Notes: generated from the letters alone by a model not told the origin. A stretch of 64,000 nt of DNA from Pseudomonas sp. HR96 (GCF_034059295.1 NZ_CP139141.1:2587001-2651000); one strand, 5' to 3'; positions 1-9,708 are shown, counted from the stretch's first letter. Program-made: numbers and translations.

Positions 1-1731
1 GTGGACTTCTTCTGCTGGCCTGACTTCGACAGCCCATCGCTGTTCAGCGCCTTGCTCGACAGCCCCAAGGCGGGAATCTTCCAGCTGGCGCCGCAACTGG
101 ACGATGCCCGCCGATTGCAGGTGTACCTGCCCGATACCAACGTACTGCTGACCCGCTGGATCAGCGAAAGCGCCGTGGTGGAAATCACCGACCTGATGCC
201 CATCGGCATCAGCGAGGACGACCTGCCGCGTCTGGTGCGGCGGATCGTGGTAATCAACGGCAGCGCCGACGTGCGCATGTGCTGCCGGGTGCGCCACGAC
301 TACAGCCGCGCCGACACCCGCGCCGGCATGGACGGCGACGATGTGTGGTTCGAAGCCGATCAGCAGCCCACCCTGCGCCTGGCCAGCACCCAGCCAATGC
401 GCCTGGATGAGCACGCCGCCATCGCCGAGTTCACCCTGCAGGAAGGCGAAAGCGCCGAGTTCATCCTGGGCGGCAGCGAAGACCCGCTGGTCAAGGCCGG
501 GCAGGGCAGCCAGTGCCTGACCGACACCTTGGCGTTCTGGCGTGACTGGATCGGCAAGTCCAACTACAACGGCCGCTGGCGCGAGGAGGTCAATCGCTCG
601 GCGCTGGCGCTCAAGCTGCTGACCTCGCGCAAGCACGGCGGCATCGTCGCCGCCGCCACCTTCGGCCTGCCGGAAACCCGCGGCGGCGAGCGCAATTGGG
701 ATTACCGCTACACCTGGATCCGTGATGGCTCGTTCACCGTCTACGCCTTCATGCGCCTGGGCTACACCAGCGAGGCCAATGCCTTCGTGCAGTGGGTCCG
801 CGAGCGGGTCGGCGCCTGCTGCGAGGAACAGGCCAAGCTGGGCATCGTCTACAGCCTGCAGGGCGAGGAGAAACTGCCCGAAGCGACCCTCGACCACCTT
901 GCCGGCTACGCCGGCTCGCAGCCGGTGCGCATTGGCAACGGTGCCTACAAGCAGCATCAGCTGGACATCTATGGCGAACTGCTGGACGCAGTGTACCTGG
1001 CCAACAAGTATGGCGAGGCGATCTCCCATGAAGGCTGGAAACATGTCATCACCCTGGTCGACCGGGTGTGCGAGCAGTGGCAGGAAAAGGACGTCGGCAT
1101 CTGGGAGATCCGTGGTGCAGGGCGGCACTTCCTGCATTCGCGGCTGATGTGCTGGGTGGCACTGGACCGCGCCCTGCGCCTGGCCAACAAGCGGTCGCTG
1201 CCGGCACCCTTCATGCGCTGGGACGAGGTGCGCCAGGCCATCCACGATGATATCTGGAGCAATTTCTGGGACGCCAAGGCCGGCCATTTCGTGCAGAGCC
1301 TGGGCAGCCAGGAGGTCGACGGCGCCATGCTGCTGATGCCGCTGGTGCGCTTCGTCGGTGCCAGCGACCCGCGCTGGCTGGCCACCCTGGAGGTCATCGA
1401 GCGCGAGCTGGTGCGCGATGGCATGGTCTATCGTTACCGCAACGACGGCGTCAACAGCGACGGCCTGCAAGGCGAGGAGGGCGCGTTCACCGCCTGCTCG
1501 TTCTGGTATGTCGAATGCCTGGCCAGGGCCGGGCGCGTCGAACAGGCGCATCTGGAATTCACCCAGCTGCTGCGCTATGCCAGCCCCCTGGGGCTGTACG
1601 CCGAAGAATTCGACCGCCACGGCCGGCACCTGGGCAACACGCCACAGGCGCTCAGCCATCTGGCGTTGATCAGCGCTGCCAGTTTTCTGGACCGCAAACT
1701 CAGCGGCAAGGCGACGCAGTGGCAACCTTGA
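1..1731 (+). CDS. Glycoside hydrolase family 15 protein (5' truncated by window)
   Basis: Six-hairpin glucoamylase/trehalase-like hydrolase expected to cleave alpha-glucosidic bonds. The frame opens at base 1 inside the conserved N-terminal segment ([13 protein letters not shown]), which in full-length relatives follows a GRNGSID-like stretch, so roughly 20-30 N-terminal residues lie outside the window and the GTG at base 1 is probably not the start. Family hallmarks are the [11 protein letters not shown] segment near residue 230 and the acidic [17 protein letters not shown] segment near residue 370. The end is complete (TGA). A small winged-helix-like gene follows after 29 bp. The exact substrate (trehalose, or other alpha-glucan) cannot be told from sequence alone. 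Confidence 0.85.
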   Translation: MDFFCWPDFDSPSLFSALLDSPKAGIFQLAPQLDDARRLQVYLPDTNVLLTRWISESAVVEITDLMPIGISEDDLPRLVRRIVVINGSADVRMCCRVRHDYSRADTRAGMDGDDVWFEADQQPTLRLASTQPMRLDEHAAIAEFTLQEGESAEFILGGSEDPLVKAGQGSQCLTDTLAFWRDWIGKSNYNGRWREEVNRSALALKLLTSRKHGGIVAAATFGLPETRGGERNWDYRYTWIRDGSFTVYAFMRLGYTSEANAFVQWVRERVGACCEEQAKLGIVYSLQGEEKLPEATLDHLAGYAGSQPVRIGNGAYKQHQLDIYGELLDAVYLANKYGEAISHEGWKHVITLVDRVCEQWQEKDVGIWEIRGAGRHFLHSRLMCWVALDRALRLANKRSLPAPFMRWDEVRQAIHDDIWSNFWDAKAGHFVQSLGSQEVDGAMLLMPLVRFVGASDPRWLATLEVIERELVRDGMVYRYRNDGVNSDGLQGEEGAFTACSFWYVECLARAGRVEQAHLEFTQLLRYASPLGLYAEEFDRHGRHLGNTPQALSHLALISAASFLDRKLSGKATQWQP

Positions 1732-1760
1732 ACACTTGGAAACTGCAAGAGGATAGCGTG

Positions 1761-1985
1761 ATGACCGTGACCAACGAGCTGGAAAAAGAAGTCCTGACCC
1801 GCCTGCTGCATGCCGGCAGCGCTGGCCTGGGCAAGGAAGTGCTGGACAACTACCGCGGGCCGGAGCAGGTCGCGCTGTGCCTGCAGAGTCTGCAGGACAA
1901 GGGCTGGGTGCAAGGCAGCAGGGAGCCGCTGGAATACCCGATCAAGTTGAGCGCGGCGGGGGTCGAGGCGGCCAAGGCCCTCTGA
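1761..1985 (+). CDS. Small hypothetical protein, winged-helix-like
   Basis: A 74-residue protein starting at ATG after an AGAGGA-type ribosome-binding site. It is helical and charged, with a pattern (LTRLLHAGSAGLGKEVL ... LQSLQDKGWVQ ... IKLSAAGVEAAKAL) that resembles a small winged helix of helix-turn-helix plus beta hairpin. No known family is recognised with confidence. It lies 29 bp behind the GH15 gene and is probably cotranscribed with it. Confidence 0.6.
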   Translation: MTVTNELEKEVLTRLLHAGSAGLGKEVLDNYRGPEQVALCLQSLQDKGWVQGSREPLEYPIKLSAAGVEAAKAL

Positions 1986-2015
1986 TTCGGGCGTCACTGG
2001 CCTTGCGGCCTTCCG

Positions 2016-2030
2016 GGGGGCTTCGCCCCC
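2016..2030. terminator. GC-rich hairpin between convergent genes
   Basis: GGGGGC/GCCCCC arms close on a TTC loop between the ends of the small gene at 1985 and the M24 peptidase at 2049. There is no long T-run, so it could equally be a short REP-type palindrome; the flanking GGCCTTGCGGCC resembles the REPs found elsewhere in this window. Confidence 0.4.
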
Positions 2031-2048
2031 TTCCCTCCAGCCGCCCGC

Positions 2049-2708
2049 CTAGGCCAGCAGGTCCTCGTAGAACGCCCCATAGGCCCCACTCGGGTGGGCG
2101 ATCTGGATTTCCAGAATCCATAGCCCAGGGTTGGGGTAGTGCTCGAAGGCACCCAGGTCGCCGCCGCGGTGGATCGCGTGGGGGAAGTCACTGACGCGGT
2201 GGCCCTGGATGTTCAAATTGAGTGTCCAGCCCATCGCCTGGGCTTGCTCCTGGGCGTAGCGGTACAAGGCCTGGCCCGGCACGCGCTCCTGCTGCCAGCG
2301 CGTCTGCACGCGCTCGAACAGCGTCCTGGCGGCATCGGCGCAGGCGCGCCTCTGCGGGTCGTTGCCGGTGGTGAAGGTCTGCCCGGCGTCACCCTCGTGG
2401 CCCTGCCACACGGCGCCCATGTCGATGAAGTAGATGTCATTCTCGCCCAGGGCCGGGTCGCCGTCCGAGCGTTCCTTGAAGGTCTTCAGGGTGTTGGCGC
2501 CGAAGCGCACCAGCAGTGGGTGCCAGATGCGCTGGGTGTCGAGCTCGGCCAGCACCTGCTTGCCCAGCTCGCGGGCCTCGGATTCGAGCATGCCAGGCTT
2601 GATGCGTTGCGCCAGGCGCTCGATGGCCTGCCAGGTCATGTGCTGGGCATGGCGCATGGATTGGATGTCGTAGGCCTCGCCAGTGGCTTCCTTGGGCTGT
2701 GCACTCAC
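2049..2708 (-). CDS. M24 family metallopeptidase (Xaa-Pro aminopeptidase-like)
   Basis: Pita-bread-fold metallopeptidase of about 219 residues. The metal ligands can be followed: D in FIDMG, a second D eleven residues later in GHEGDAGQT, a His in the DFPHAIH segment, E in LWILEIQIAHP and a final E in FYEDLLA. I place the start at a GTG at 2708 because a clear AAGGAG precedes it; the frame stays open upstream to 2882, but that extension is low-complexity and lacks a ribosome-binding site. The gene is divergent from dipZ with 180 bp between them. It is short for an aminopeptidase P, with only the catalytic domain, so the substrate is uncertain. Confidence 0.75.
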   Translation of the reverse strand: MSAQPKEATGEAYDIQSMRHAQHMTWQAIERLAQRIKPGMLESEARELGKQVLAELDTQRIWHPLLVRFGANTLKTFKERSDGDPALGENDIYFIDMGAVWQGHEGDAGQTFTTGNDPQRRACADAARTLFERVQTRWQQERVPGQALYRYAQEQAQAMGWTLNLNIQGHRVSDFPHAIHRGGDLGAFEHYPNPGLWILEIQIAHPSGAYGAFYEDLLA

Positions 2709-2746
2709 GGTGGGGGTCTCCTTGGGGGATGGTCGGATGGCTGAGG

Positions 2747-2770
2747 CGCTATAAATGTGACTATATAGCG
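2747..2770. promoter_or_regulatory. Palindrome in the M24 peptidase/dipZ divergent promoter
   Basis: CGCTATA and TATAGCG form 7-bp inverted arms separated by 10 bp in an AT-rich stretch of the divergent intergenic region. It is a possible operator or overlapping promoter; no regulator is assigned. Confidence 0.3.
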
Positions 2771-2888
2771 AGTGCGGCGGCGCGATTATCACAAATTGTT
2801 TAAACGGCCGTGAGGACTTGCTCAACGGGCGCTCGCTAGGCTGCCAGCACATCACAACCCCGGTCACTCGAACAAGGTCCACCTCACC

Positions 2889-4616
2889 ATGCTGCTCATC
2901 ATTCTTGCCTACCTGGGCGGGGTTCTGACGATTGTCAGCCCATGCATCCTGCCTGTTCTGCCGTTCGTATTCGCCCGCACTGGCCAGCCGTTCGTGCGCA
3001 GCGGCCTGCCGCTGCTGGCGGGCATGGCCATCACTTTTGCGCTGGTGGCTTCGCTGGCCGCCGTCGGCGGCGCCTGGGTGGTGCAGCTGAACCAGTACGG
3101 GCGCTGGTTGGCGCTATTGTTCGTGGCGCTGTTCGGCCTGACGTTGCTGTTCCCGCAGCTGGCCGACCGCCTGACGCGGCCGCTGGTGGCCGCCGGCAGC
3201 CGCCTTTCCCAGGCGGCGGGCAACGACAGCCGCCCGCGGCCTGGCGCTTCCTTCCTGATCGGCGTGGCCACGGGCCTGCTCTGGGCCCCTTGCGCGGGTC
3301 CCATTCTGGGCCTGGTGCTTACCGGCGCGGCGCTGCAGGGCGCCAGCGTTGGCAGGACCTTGCTGCTGCTGGCCTACGCGGCGGGGGCCGCGACGTCGCT
3401 GGCGGTCGCCTTGCTGCTGGGCGGCAAGGTGTTCGCCGCCATGAAACGCTCCATCGGCGCCGGTGAATGGGTACGCAAGGCACTCGGCGCGGCCATGCTG
3501 CTGGGGGTGCTGGCCATCGCCACTGGGCTGGACACCGGCATCCTGGCCCAGGTCTCTAGCGCTTCGACCGACGGCCTGGAACAGAGCCTGGTGGACAAGG
3601 TGGTCGGGCGCAGGGACAACTCGCCGGTCGTCGGCGCCGACGGCCAGCTGCCCGTCGAAGGCCAGCTGCCGGACCTCTCCGGCGCGGTGCAATGGCTCAA
3701 TTCGCCGCCGCTCAGCGCCGAGGCGCTCAAGGGCAAGGTGGTGCTGGTGGATTTCTGGACCTACTCGTGCATCAACTGCCTGCGCACCTTGCCTTATGTC
3801 ACGGCCTGGGCGCAGAAGTACCGCGACCAGGGCCTGGTGGTGATCGGCGTGCATTCGCCAGAGTTCGCCTTCGAGCAGAACGTCGACAACGTCAAGGCGG
3901 CCATGGCCAAACTTGGCGTCCATTACCCGGTGGCCATCGACAACGGGTTCAAGATCTGGCGCTCGTTCGACAACCAGTACTGGCCGGCGCACTACTTCGC
4001 CGACGCCCAGGGCCGCATCCGCTTCCACCATTTTGGCGAGGGCAACTACGCCGAGTCCGAGCGGGTGATCCAGCAGCTACTGCGTGAAGCCGGGCAAAAG
4101 GATGTCGCCAGCGACCTAGTCAAGGCCGACGCCAGCGGTGTGCAACAGGGCACGGACGCCGGCGACATGCAGTCGCCGGAAACCTACATCGGCTATCAGC
4201 GGGCAGAAAACTTTGCCTCCAGCCCAGCCGCCAGCGCCGACCAGTCGGCCACCTACCAACTGCCCGCCCAATGGCAACTGAACCAGTGGGGCCTGCAGGG
4301 CCAGTGGCGGGTGGGCGGCGAGCAAGCCATGCTGGACGGCGCCGGGGGCCGCATCGCCTATCGCTTTCACGCCCGCGACCTGCACCTGGTGCTGGGCCCG
4401 GGCAGCGATGGCAAGCCGGTGCGCTTTCGGGTCAGGATCGATGGCCAGGCGCCGTCCCAGGCCCATGGCAGCGATGTGGCGCCGGACGGCAGCGGCACCG
4501 TCACCGAGCAGCGCCTGTATCAGCTGATTCGCCAGAGCGGGCCGGTGAGCGATCACACCTTCAGCATCGAGTTTCTCGACCCCGGGGTGCAGGCCTACGC
4601 CTTCACATTTGGCTGA
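2889..4616 (+). CDS. dipZ: DipZ-type thiol:disulfide protein (CcdA-like membrane domain fused to thioredoxin domain)
   Basis: A 575-residue inner-membrane redox protein. Residues 1-220 are a CcdA/DsbD-like transmembrane domain with the paired cysteines in SPCILP (C19) and APCAGP (about C135). Residues 270-400 are a periplasmic thioredoxin/TlpA-like domain with a CINC active site (C294, C297) in FWTYSCINCLRTLP. The last 150 residues form a beta-rich carbohydrate-binding-module-like domain, as in mycobacterial DipZ. It is expected to carry reducing power from the cytoplasm to periplasmic thiols. The start ATG at 2889 leads directly into the first membrane helix. Confidence 0.8.
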   Translation: MLLIILAYLGGVLTIVSPCILPVLPFVFARTGQPFVRSGLPLLAGMAITFALVASLAAVGGAWVVQLNQYGRWLALLFVALFGLTLLFPQLADRLTRPLVAAGSRLSQAAGNDSRPRPGASFLIGVATGLLWAPCAGPILGLVLTGAALQGASVGRTLLLLAYAAGAATSLAVALLLGGKVFAAMKRSIGAGEWVRKALGAAMLLGVLAIATGLDTGILAQVSSASTDGLEQSLVDKVVGRRDNSPVVGADGQLPVEGQLPDLSGAVQWLNSPPLSAEALKGKVVLVDFWTYSCINCLRTLPYVTAWAQKYRDQGLVVIGVHSPEFAFEQNVDNVKAAMAKLGVHYPVAIDNGFKIWRSFDNQYWPAHYFADAQGRIRFHHFGEGNYAESERVIQQLLREAGQKDVASDLVKADASGVQQGTDAGDMQSPETYIGYQRAENFASSPAASADQSATYQLPAQWQLNQWGLQGQWRVGGEQAMLDGAGGRIAYRFHARDLHLVLGPGSDGKPVRFRVRIDGQAPSQAHGSDVAPDGSGTVTEQRLYQLIRQSGPVSDHTFSIEFLDPGVQAYAFTFG

Positions 4617-4722
4617 TGCCTGGCCAGGGTCGCACCGTAACAGGGCGCTGAAACAATACCGGGCTTGCGATTTTGTGGCCCGGCATTATGATCAGAGGTC
4701 TGTTCACGTCCAGGAAAGCACT

Positions 4723-4986
4723 ATGCTCCTGCGAGGCATCCAGCTCAGCAAGCCCCCCCTGCGCCGCCGCATGCTGCCCATGCTCGGCGTGGTGGTGATC
4801 GGCGCCACGTCCCTGTTCGTCGCCCATTACGTGTGGGGTCAGGTGTCCTATATCCACGGTCAACTGACGCCCAAGGGCACGGTGGTCAAGCCAGCGCCGC
4901 AGTGGACCGCCGACGAGCCCGGGTTGCGCCCGCTCGGCGAACAGGCCGATCTCAACGCCGGCGACTTTCGCCAGGCGAGGAACTGA
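4723..4986 (+). CDS. Small single-pass membrane protein, unknown function
   Basis: An 87-residue protein with a basic N terminus (LSKPPLRRRML), one membrane helix at about residues 18-40 (MLGVVVIGATSLFVAHYVW) and a short polar, probably periplasmic tail. The ATG follows AGGAAAG. No family is recognised. It lies 106 bp downstream of dipZ and ends before a strong terminator, so it may be the last gene of that transcript. Confidence 0.6.
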   Translation: MLLRGIQLSKPPLRRRMLPMLGVVVIGATSLFVAHYVWGQVSYIHGQLTPKGTVVKPAPQWTADEPGLRPLGEQADLNAGDFRQARN

Positions 4987-5070
4987 CGGGCGGTATTGCC
5001 GCCCGGGCTTGCATCACGAAGTTTTCACCTGAAGAGGCGTAGGTTTGATCCTGCTCCTTTGATATCCCCA

Positions 5071-5099
5071 GCCCGTGCCCCCATCACGGGCTTTTTTTT
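5071..5099 (+). terminator. Rho-independent terminator
   Basis: GCCCGTG/CACGGGC arms around a short loop are followed by eight T residues. It closes the dipZ-small membrane protein transcription unit. Confidence 0.8.
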
Positions 5100-5194
5100 G
5101 CCTGCGATTTGGCCAGGGCTCGCCAGCAGGCGGGCCTTACCCTCATCGGCGACATGGTAGGCGTGCGGCTGCAAAACAGCGCTAGGTTATCGCT

Positions 5195-5210
5195 ATATAC
5201 CTTTGTATAT
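5195..5210. promoter_or_regulatory. Palindromic operator candidate upstream of a TetR gene
   Basis: ATATAC and GTATAT are perfect 6-bp arms around CTTT, with partial symmetry extending outward. The site lies 58 bp upstream of the TetR-family start at 5269, which would suit autoregulation. Confidence 0.4.
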
Positions 5211-5268
5211 TGCGCTCTGGATGCCTTCAGGGGCAGGCAATAACAGAGGCAATAACAAGAGTACCGCC

Positions 5269-5976
5269 ATGTACATCATGCCGTTCCATCCACGCCTGGA
5301 CGCCGACGGGCAGGGCGCCGCTCGCGTCCAGGGCCTGTTCGACTCGCTCAAGGCGTCGCCGGAGAAGGTTCGCGAGCAGATCCTCCTGGCAGCCGACGTG
5401 GTCTTCGCCAATGATGGCTACGCCGGCACCACCGTGCAGGGCATCGCTGTCCAGGCCGGATTGCCCAAGTCCAATGTGCTTTACCATTTCAAATCCAAGG
5501 ACAAGCTCTACGCCCGGGTGCTTGAGCGCATCGCCGTGCCTTATCTGAAAGCCTGCTCGGCCTTCAGCGCCGAAGACGAACCGCTGCAGGCGCTGGCGCG
5601 GCACCTGCGGGCGATGATCCGGCTGTTTCGCGACGAACCCCATGCCGCCAAGGTGTTCATGGTGGAGCTGCGTGAAGGCGCGCCGCGCCTGCCCAGCCAA
5701 TACGCCGACCAGTGGCGCGACCAGGCCAGCATCAGCGTGGGCTGCCTGGGCCGCTGGATCGAGCGCGGTCTGTTGGCACCCATGCACCCGCACTTTCTGC
5801 TGCTGTCGATCTGGTCCATGGCACAATCGTCGGTAAGCCTGGGGTGGCAGATGTCCGGCATCAGCCAGCCCAGCGTCGCGGCCATCGATCATGAAGCGGC
5901 GATCGAAACCGCGACCCGTCTGATCCTGCGCGGGTTGATCCCGGTCGAGCAACTGGCGCACCTGCCCGCCGCCTGA
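5269..5976 (+). CDS. TetR/AcrR family transcriptional regulator
   Basis: A 235-residue regulator. The N-terminal DNA-binding domain is plain: QILLAADVVFANDGYAGTTVQGIAVQAGLPKSNVLYHFKSKDKLY, with the helix-turn-helix at roughly residues 52-75. The C-terminal ligand/dimerisation domain is larger than average and resembles the RutR-like C-terminal type. The start is taken at ATG 5269; an in-frame TTG at 5203 would add an unlikely N-terminal extension and lies inside the palindrome. It stands alone between a terminator and a small gene, so its target is unknown. Confidence 0.8.
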   Translation: MYIMPFHPRLDADGQGAARVQGLFDSLKASPEKVREQILLAADVVFANDGYAGTTVQGIAVQAGLPKSNVLYHFKSKDKLYARVLERIAVPYLKACSAFSAEDEPLQALARHLRAMIRLFRDEPHAAKVFMVELREGAPRLPSQYADQWRDQASISVGCLGRWIERGLLAPMHPHFLLLSIWSMAQSSVSLGWQMSGISQPSVAAIDHEAAIETATRLILRGLIPVEQLAHLPAA

Positions 5977-6271
5977 AGCTGAAGGAGTGGCAGTGCCACC
6001 TCACCGCGAATTTTCCGGCGCCAAACTATCTGGACAGCGGCAGGCCGGCGCCTGGCCAGTTGCAGGACAAGGCCGACAGCTGATTCACTGCCAGTTGCCC
6101 AGCCATCTGTGTCAAGATGTACAACAAGCTGTTACCCGATAGAGTTGAAGCGGTGAACGAGGTTGCCGATAGAGATCATAGCGGCCGAATAACGGCATGC
6201 GGATCTCGATGAATTGAGACGTCCTGGGCCAGGAACGCCCCATCATCAACAGTGCAATTCGGAGCAAGGCC

Positions 6272-6496
6272 ATGCAGATCGAACGGTTGGACAACATACA
6301 ACATGACCTGGAGGACACCGCCGCTCATCTCGACGCGTTGTCGCGCATGCTCCGCGGCCACGCCTTGTACCTGCGCCATTCGCGCCTGGCCGACAACTCC
6401 GCCGATATCGCCTTTATCGAACGCCACCTCAGTGGCCTGGACCTGTCCATCAGCGACCTGCGCGGGGTGGCTCGCAACATCGCCAAGGTTGCCTGA
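6272..6496 (+). CDS. Small helical protein, unknown function
   Basis: A 74-residue, almost entirely helical protein with heptad-like leucines (LDNIQHDLEDTAAHLDALSRML ... LSGLDLSISDLRGVARNIAKVA), suggesting a two-helix coiled hairpin. A GGAG precedes the ATG. No family is recognised. The 295 bp upstream, from the TetR stop, show no other gene. Confidence 0.55.
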   Translation: MQIERLDNIQHDLEDTAAHLDALSRMLRGHALYLRHSRLADNSADIAFIERHLSGLDLSISDLRGVARNIAKVA

Positions 6497-6516
6497 CGCC
6501 CCAGGCATCAGCGGCA

Positions 6517-6531
6517 GGGGGCATCGCCCCC
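6517..6531. terminator. GC hairpin after the small helical gene
   Basis: GGGGGC/GCCCCC arms around ATC begin 20 bp after the stop at 6496, followed by a GCGGCCGCCAGG motif shared with the window's REP repeats. It may be a terminator or a solitary REP. Confidence 0.4.
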
Positions 6532-6890
6532 CAAGCGGCCGCCAGGTCGATCGGTAATGCCTGCACAGAAATTTTTCATGTTTTTTTTCATTGCCCCGCA
6601 GCCCCCAGCCCACATGGCCTAGCGCCATTACCTCGGACATATCGTCGCAGGCCGTCTCTGCCCCGGCGGTTGTGCTGAATCCATTCAGGTGCGATAACAA
6701 AAAGGCAACAGACGCCAAGATCCCAACAATAGTGGATATGAGCGTCGCTGCCTGCCGCCGGATTCGTCGAGCCTCTGGCCCGACCCGGTGACCGCCAACG
6801 GCGCGCGTTCAAGCCTGCCCACACAGTCAACCTCGTAGAGGCCATTCATTTGGCGCGCCCAAGCGCCAGCAGCAAAAAAGGACCGGACCA
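6532..6890. other. Intergenic region without a supported gene
   Basis: About 360 bp between the small helical gene and the MFS gene. Composition is less GC-rich in part, with a T-run near 6580. Open frames here lack ribosome-binding sites and coding character. It presumably holds the promoter of the transporter operon. Confidence 0.5.
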
Positions 6891-8252
6891 TTGAGCGATC
6901 AATCCACTCCGCAATCCCCATTCGTACGCCTGTGCGACAGATTCGGCATCCCTCCAGCGTTGTTCTGGGGCTTCGTCGGCCTGCTGATCTTCATGATCGG
7001 TGACGGTGTCGAGCTGGGCTACCTCTCGCCCTACCTCAGTAGTCGTGGCATGGACGAAAGTCGTATCGCCACCGTCTTTACCCTCTACGGCGTCACCGTC
7101 GGAATCTCCTCCTGGCTCGCCGGCGCGCTGTCCAATCTGTGGGGCCCGAAACGGGTCATGCTACTCGGCCTGATCATCTGGAGCCTGTTCGAGGCGTTGT
7201 TCCTGATCTACGGCCTGAAAACCCTCAGCTACTCGATGATCCTGCTGACCTACGGCCTGCGCGGGTTCGGCTACCCACTGTTCGCCTACGGCTTTCTGGT
7301 GTGGATCGCCGCCGCCACGCCTTCGCGCAAGATGGGCCTGGCGGTCGGCTGGTTCTGGGTGGCCTACGCGGCTGGGCTGCCGACGCTGGGTTCCCTGGTG
7401 GCCAGTTTCGCCATCCCGCTGATCGGCGCGCTGAACACTTTCTGGCTGTCGTTCGCGCTGGTGGTATTGGGCGGCATCGTCGGCCTTGTCGGCCTGCGCG
7501 AAGCCCACGGCATGCGCCGCCTGGCCCCCGAAGGGGAGCGGCCGCTGGTGTCCATGGCCAAGAACGTCACCATCATGTGGCACCGGCCCAAGGTCACCCT
7601 GGCCGGAGTCGTGCGGATCATCAACACCTCGTCGATGTTCGGCTTTCTGGTGGTGCTGCCGGGCTTCTTCATGCACACCGTCGGCTTTACCCTGGAGCAG
7701 TGGCTGCGCCTGCTGACCATCGTGTTCGTGTTCAACATCATCGGCAATATCACCTCCAGCGTCGTCAGCACTCGCCTGGGCTATCGCAACACCATCCTCT
7801 GGCTGGGCGCCATCGGCAGCACCGTCAGCACGCCGCTGTTCTTCTTCATGCCGCAGATGTTCCCGCACAACTTCCTGCTGGCTTCGCTGTTCGGCGCGTT
7901 CTACGGCCTGACCCTGGCCTGCTTCGTGCCGCTGTCGGCCCTGGCGCCGGCGCTGGCACCGCAGAACAAGGCGGCCGCCCTGTCGGTGCTGAGCCTGGGC
8001 GCGGGGGCATCGACCTGGGTCGGCCCCGCCGTGGTGGCCATCTTCAGTGAGCGCTTCGGCCTGGCCGGGGTGGTCTGGGCGTTCACCGGCCTCTACGCGC
8101 TGAGCGCGGTGCTCATGCTGTTTCTCAAGGACCCCGAGCCGGTGCACGAACCGTTGTACCTGTGGCAGCGTCTGACCAAGACCCAACGCCGGGTCAAGGT
8201 GCGCGCACCGCGCCTGGACACCCGCTGGGCCCACGCCGCGCGCAACGACTGA
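6891..8252 (+). CDS. MFS transporter, RbtT/DalT/CsbX-like
   Basis: A 453-residue, 12-helix major-facilitator permease. The segments MIGDGVELGYLSPYL, FTLYGVTVGISSWLAG and YGLRGFGYPLFAYGFLVW match the pattern of ribitol/arabinitol/CsbX transporters (RbtT-type). The start is a TTG at 6891, supported by an AAAAAGGA ribosome-binding site and the typical MSDQS start; no nearby ATG serves. An FMN-dependent alpha-hydroxy-acid oxidase follows 167 bp downstream on the same strand, so the pair may import and oxidise a hydroxy acid or polyol-derived acid. The substrate is inferred only at family level. Confidence 0.8.
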   Translation: MSDQSTPQSPFVRLCDRFGIPPALFWGFVGLLIFMIGDGVELGYLSPYLSSRGMDESRIATVFTLYGVTVGISSWLAGALSNLWGPKRVMLLGLIIWSLFEALFLIYGLKTLSYSMILLTYGLRGFGYPLFAYGFLVWIAAATPSRKMGLAVGWFWVAYAAGLPTLGSLVASFAIPLIGALNTFWLSFALVVLGGIVGLVGLREAHGMRRLAPEGERPLVSMAKNVTIMWHRPKVTLAGVVRIINTSSMFGFLVVLPGFFMHTVGFTLEQWLRLLTIVFVFNIIGNITSSVVSTRLGYRNTILWLGAIGSTVSTPLFFFMPQMFPHNFLLASLFGAFYGLTLACFVPLSALAPALAPQNKAAALSVLSLGAGASTWVGPAVVAIFSERFGLAGVVWAFTGLYALSAVLMLFLKDPEPVHEPLYLWQRLTKTQRRVKVRAPRLDTRWAHAARND

Positions 8253-8419
8253 AATGGCCTGCCCGAGCACCAGCGGCCGTGAGGGCCCGCTGCGTGCCCC
8301 ATCCCGGGGCATCAGGCGGCGCTCGGGCGGGGTTGCCAGCCGGTGATTCCTGCACGCGGCGGCTTGGCGCGCCGCTTGCTTGACCTGTCTATACCGCTCT
8401 GTCACTTCAGGATTAGTCG

Positions 8420-9592
8420 ATGCGCCGATACCACACTGGCAATGATCTGGCGCGGGTGCAGAGCATCCCCGAGCTGGCCGACCTGGCCCGGCGGCTGCTG
8501 CCGCATTTCGTTTGGGAGTACCTCGCGGGCGGGGCGGAGGAAGAGATCACACTGACTGCCAACGGCCGCGACTTCGAGCGCCTGGGCCTGTGCCCGCGAA
8601 CCCTGCGTGGTGTGCACTCGCCACAGCTGGACACCATCTTGAGCGGCCGCCCCTCGGCGCTGCCGCTGGCCATTGCGCCCACCGGCTACAACGCCATGCT
8701 GCGACGTGACGCCGACCTGCTGCTGGCCCGCGCCGCCACCGCCAAGGGGGTGCCGTTCTGCTTGAGCACCGTGTCCACCAGCGCCATGGAGCAGATTGTC
8801 GAGCAGGTGCCCGACGTCAACCTGTGGCTGCAGCTCTATTGTCTGCGCGACCCCAAGGTGCAGGAAGATCTGCTCAAGCGCGCCGAGCGTCTGCAGGTGT
8901 CGACCCTGCTGCTGACCAGCGATGCCACCGTGCTCGGCAACCGCGAGTGGGACCGGCGCAATTTCGTGCGCCCGCAACAATTGACCCTGCGCAACAAGCT
9001 TGACGTGCTCGGCCACCCGCGCTGGATGCTCAACACCTTGTGGCCGCGCGGCATGCCCAGCCTGGGCAATCTCAATCGGTATCTGCCCAGGGAGGCGCAG
9101 AACGCCGCCGGCGCGCAGAACTTTCTCGGCAACCAGATGGACACCGCACTGGACTGGCAGGCCCTGGCCAGGTTGCGCGAGCGCTGGTCTGGCCTGCTGA
9201 TTCTCAAGGGCGTGCTGCACCCGGCCGATGCCGAACGAGCCCTGGCCCTGGGCCTGGACGGCATCGTCGTGACCAACCACGGCGGTCGCCAGCTGGACGG
9301 CAGCCCGTCGTCGATCTCGGTATTGCCGACGATCGCTGCAGCGGTCAAGGGCCGGATGCAGATCCTGCTCGACAGCGGCGTGCGCCGTGGTAGCGACATC
9401 GTCAAGGCCATGGCCCTGGGCGCTGATGGCGTGTTAGTGGGGCGGGCCACGCTGTTCGGCGTCGCCGTGGGCGGCCAGGCGGGGGCGCAGAAAGCGTTGC
9501 AGCTGCTGGCCGACGAGTTGCGTCGCAGCCTGATCCTGCTGGGGTGCGAGGGGGTGGGGGAGTTGGCGGGGCAGGAGCTGATCAGGTATTGA
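8420..9592 (+). CDS. FMN-dependent alpha-hydroxy-acid oxidase/dehydrogenase
   Basis: A 390-residue TIM-barrel flavoenzyme of the lactate/mandelate/glycolate oxidase family, oxidising an (S)-2-hydroxy acid to the keto acid. Seen are the FMN-site LAIAPTGYNAMLRRDAD segment, the LSTVSTSAMEQI segment, TSDATVLGNREWDRRN, and the catalytic His in [10 protein letters not shown] (about residues 285-294), followed by LLDSGVRRGSDIVKAMALGADGV. It is probably cotranscribed with the MFS permease upstream. It differs from the second family member in this window (lldD at 23770), which is closer to L-lactate dehydrogenase; the substrate here is unknown. Confidence 0.85.
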   Translation: MRRYHTGNDLARVQSIPELADLARRLLPHFVWEYLAGGAEEEITLTANGRDFERLGLCPRTLRGVHSPQLDTILSGRPSALPLAIAPTGYNAMLRRDADLLLARAATAKGVPFCLSTVSTSAMEQIVEQVPDVNLWLQLYCLRDPKVQEDLLKRAERLQVSTLLLTSDATVLGNREWDRRNFVRPQQLTLRNKLDVLGHPRWMLNTLWPRGMPSLGNLNRYLPREAQNAAGAQNFLGNQMDTALDWQALARLRERWSGLLILKGVLHPADAERALALGLDGIVVTNHGGRQLDGSPSSISVLPTIAAAVKGRMQILLDSGVRRGSDIVKAMALGADGVLVGRATLFGVAVGGQAGAQKALQLLADELRRSLILLGCEGVGELAGQELIRY

Positions 9593-9708
9593 GGTGGTAC
9601 AGCGCAGCTACGCAGGCGCGCGATGGGGCCAGCCACGACAACGATGAGTGGCTAGCTGGCACTCTCCGGGGGGGCGATGGCGGCCATGATTGAATTTCAC
9701 AACAGACG

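Noticed and set aside
2709..2882. N-terminal extension of the M24 peptidase up to 2882
   Set aside because: It would cover the divergent promoter region and a palindrome; AAGGAG before the GTG at 2708 gives a better start.
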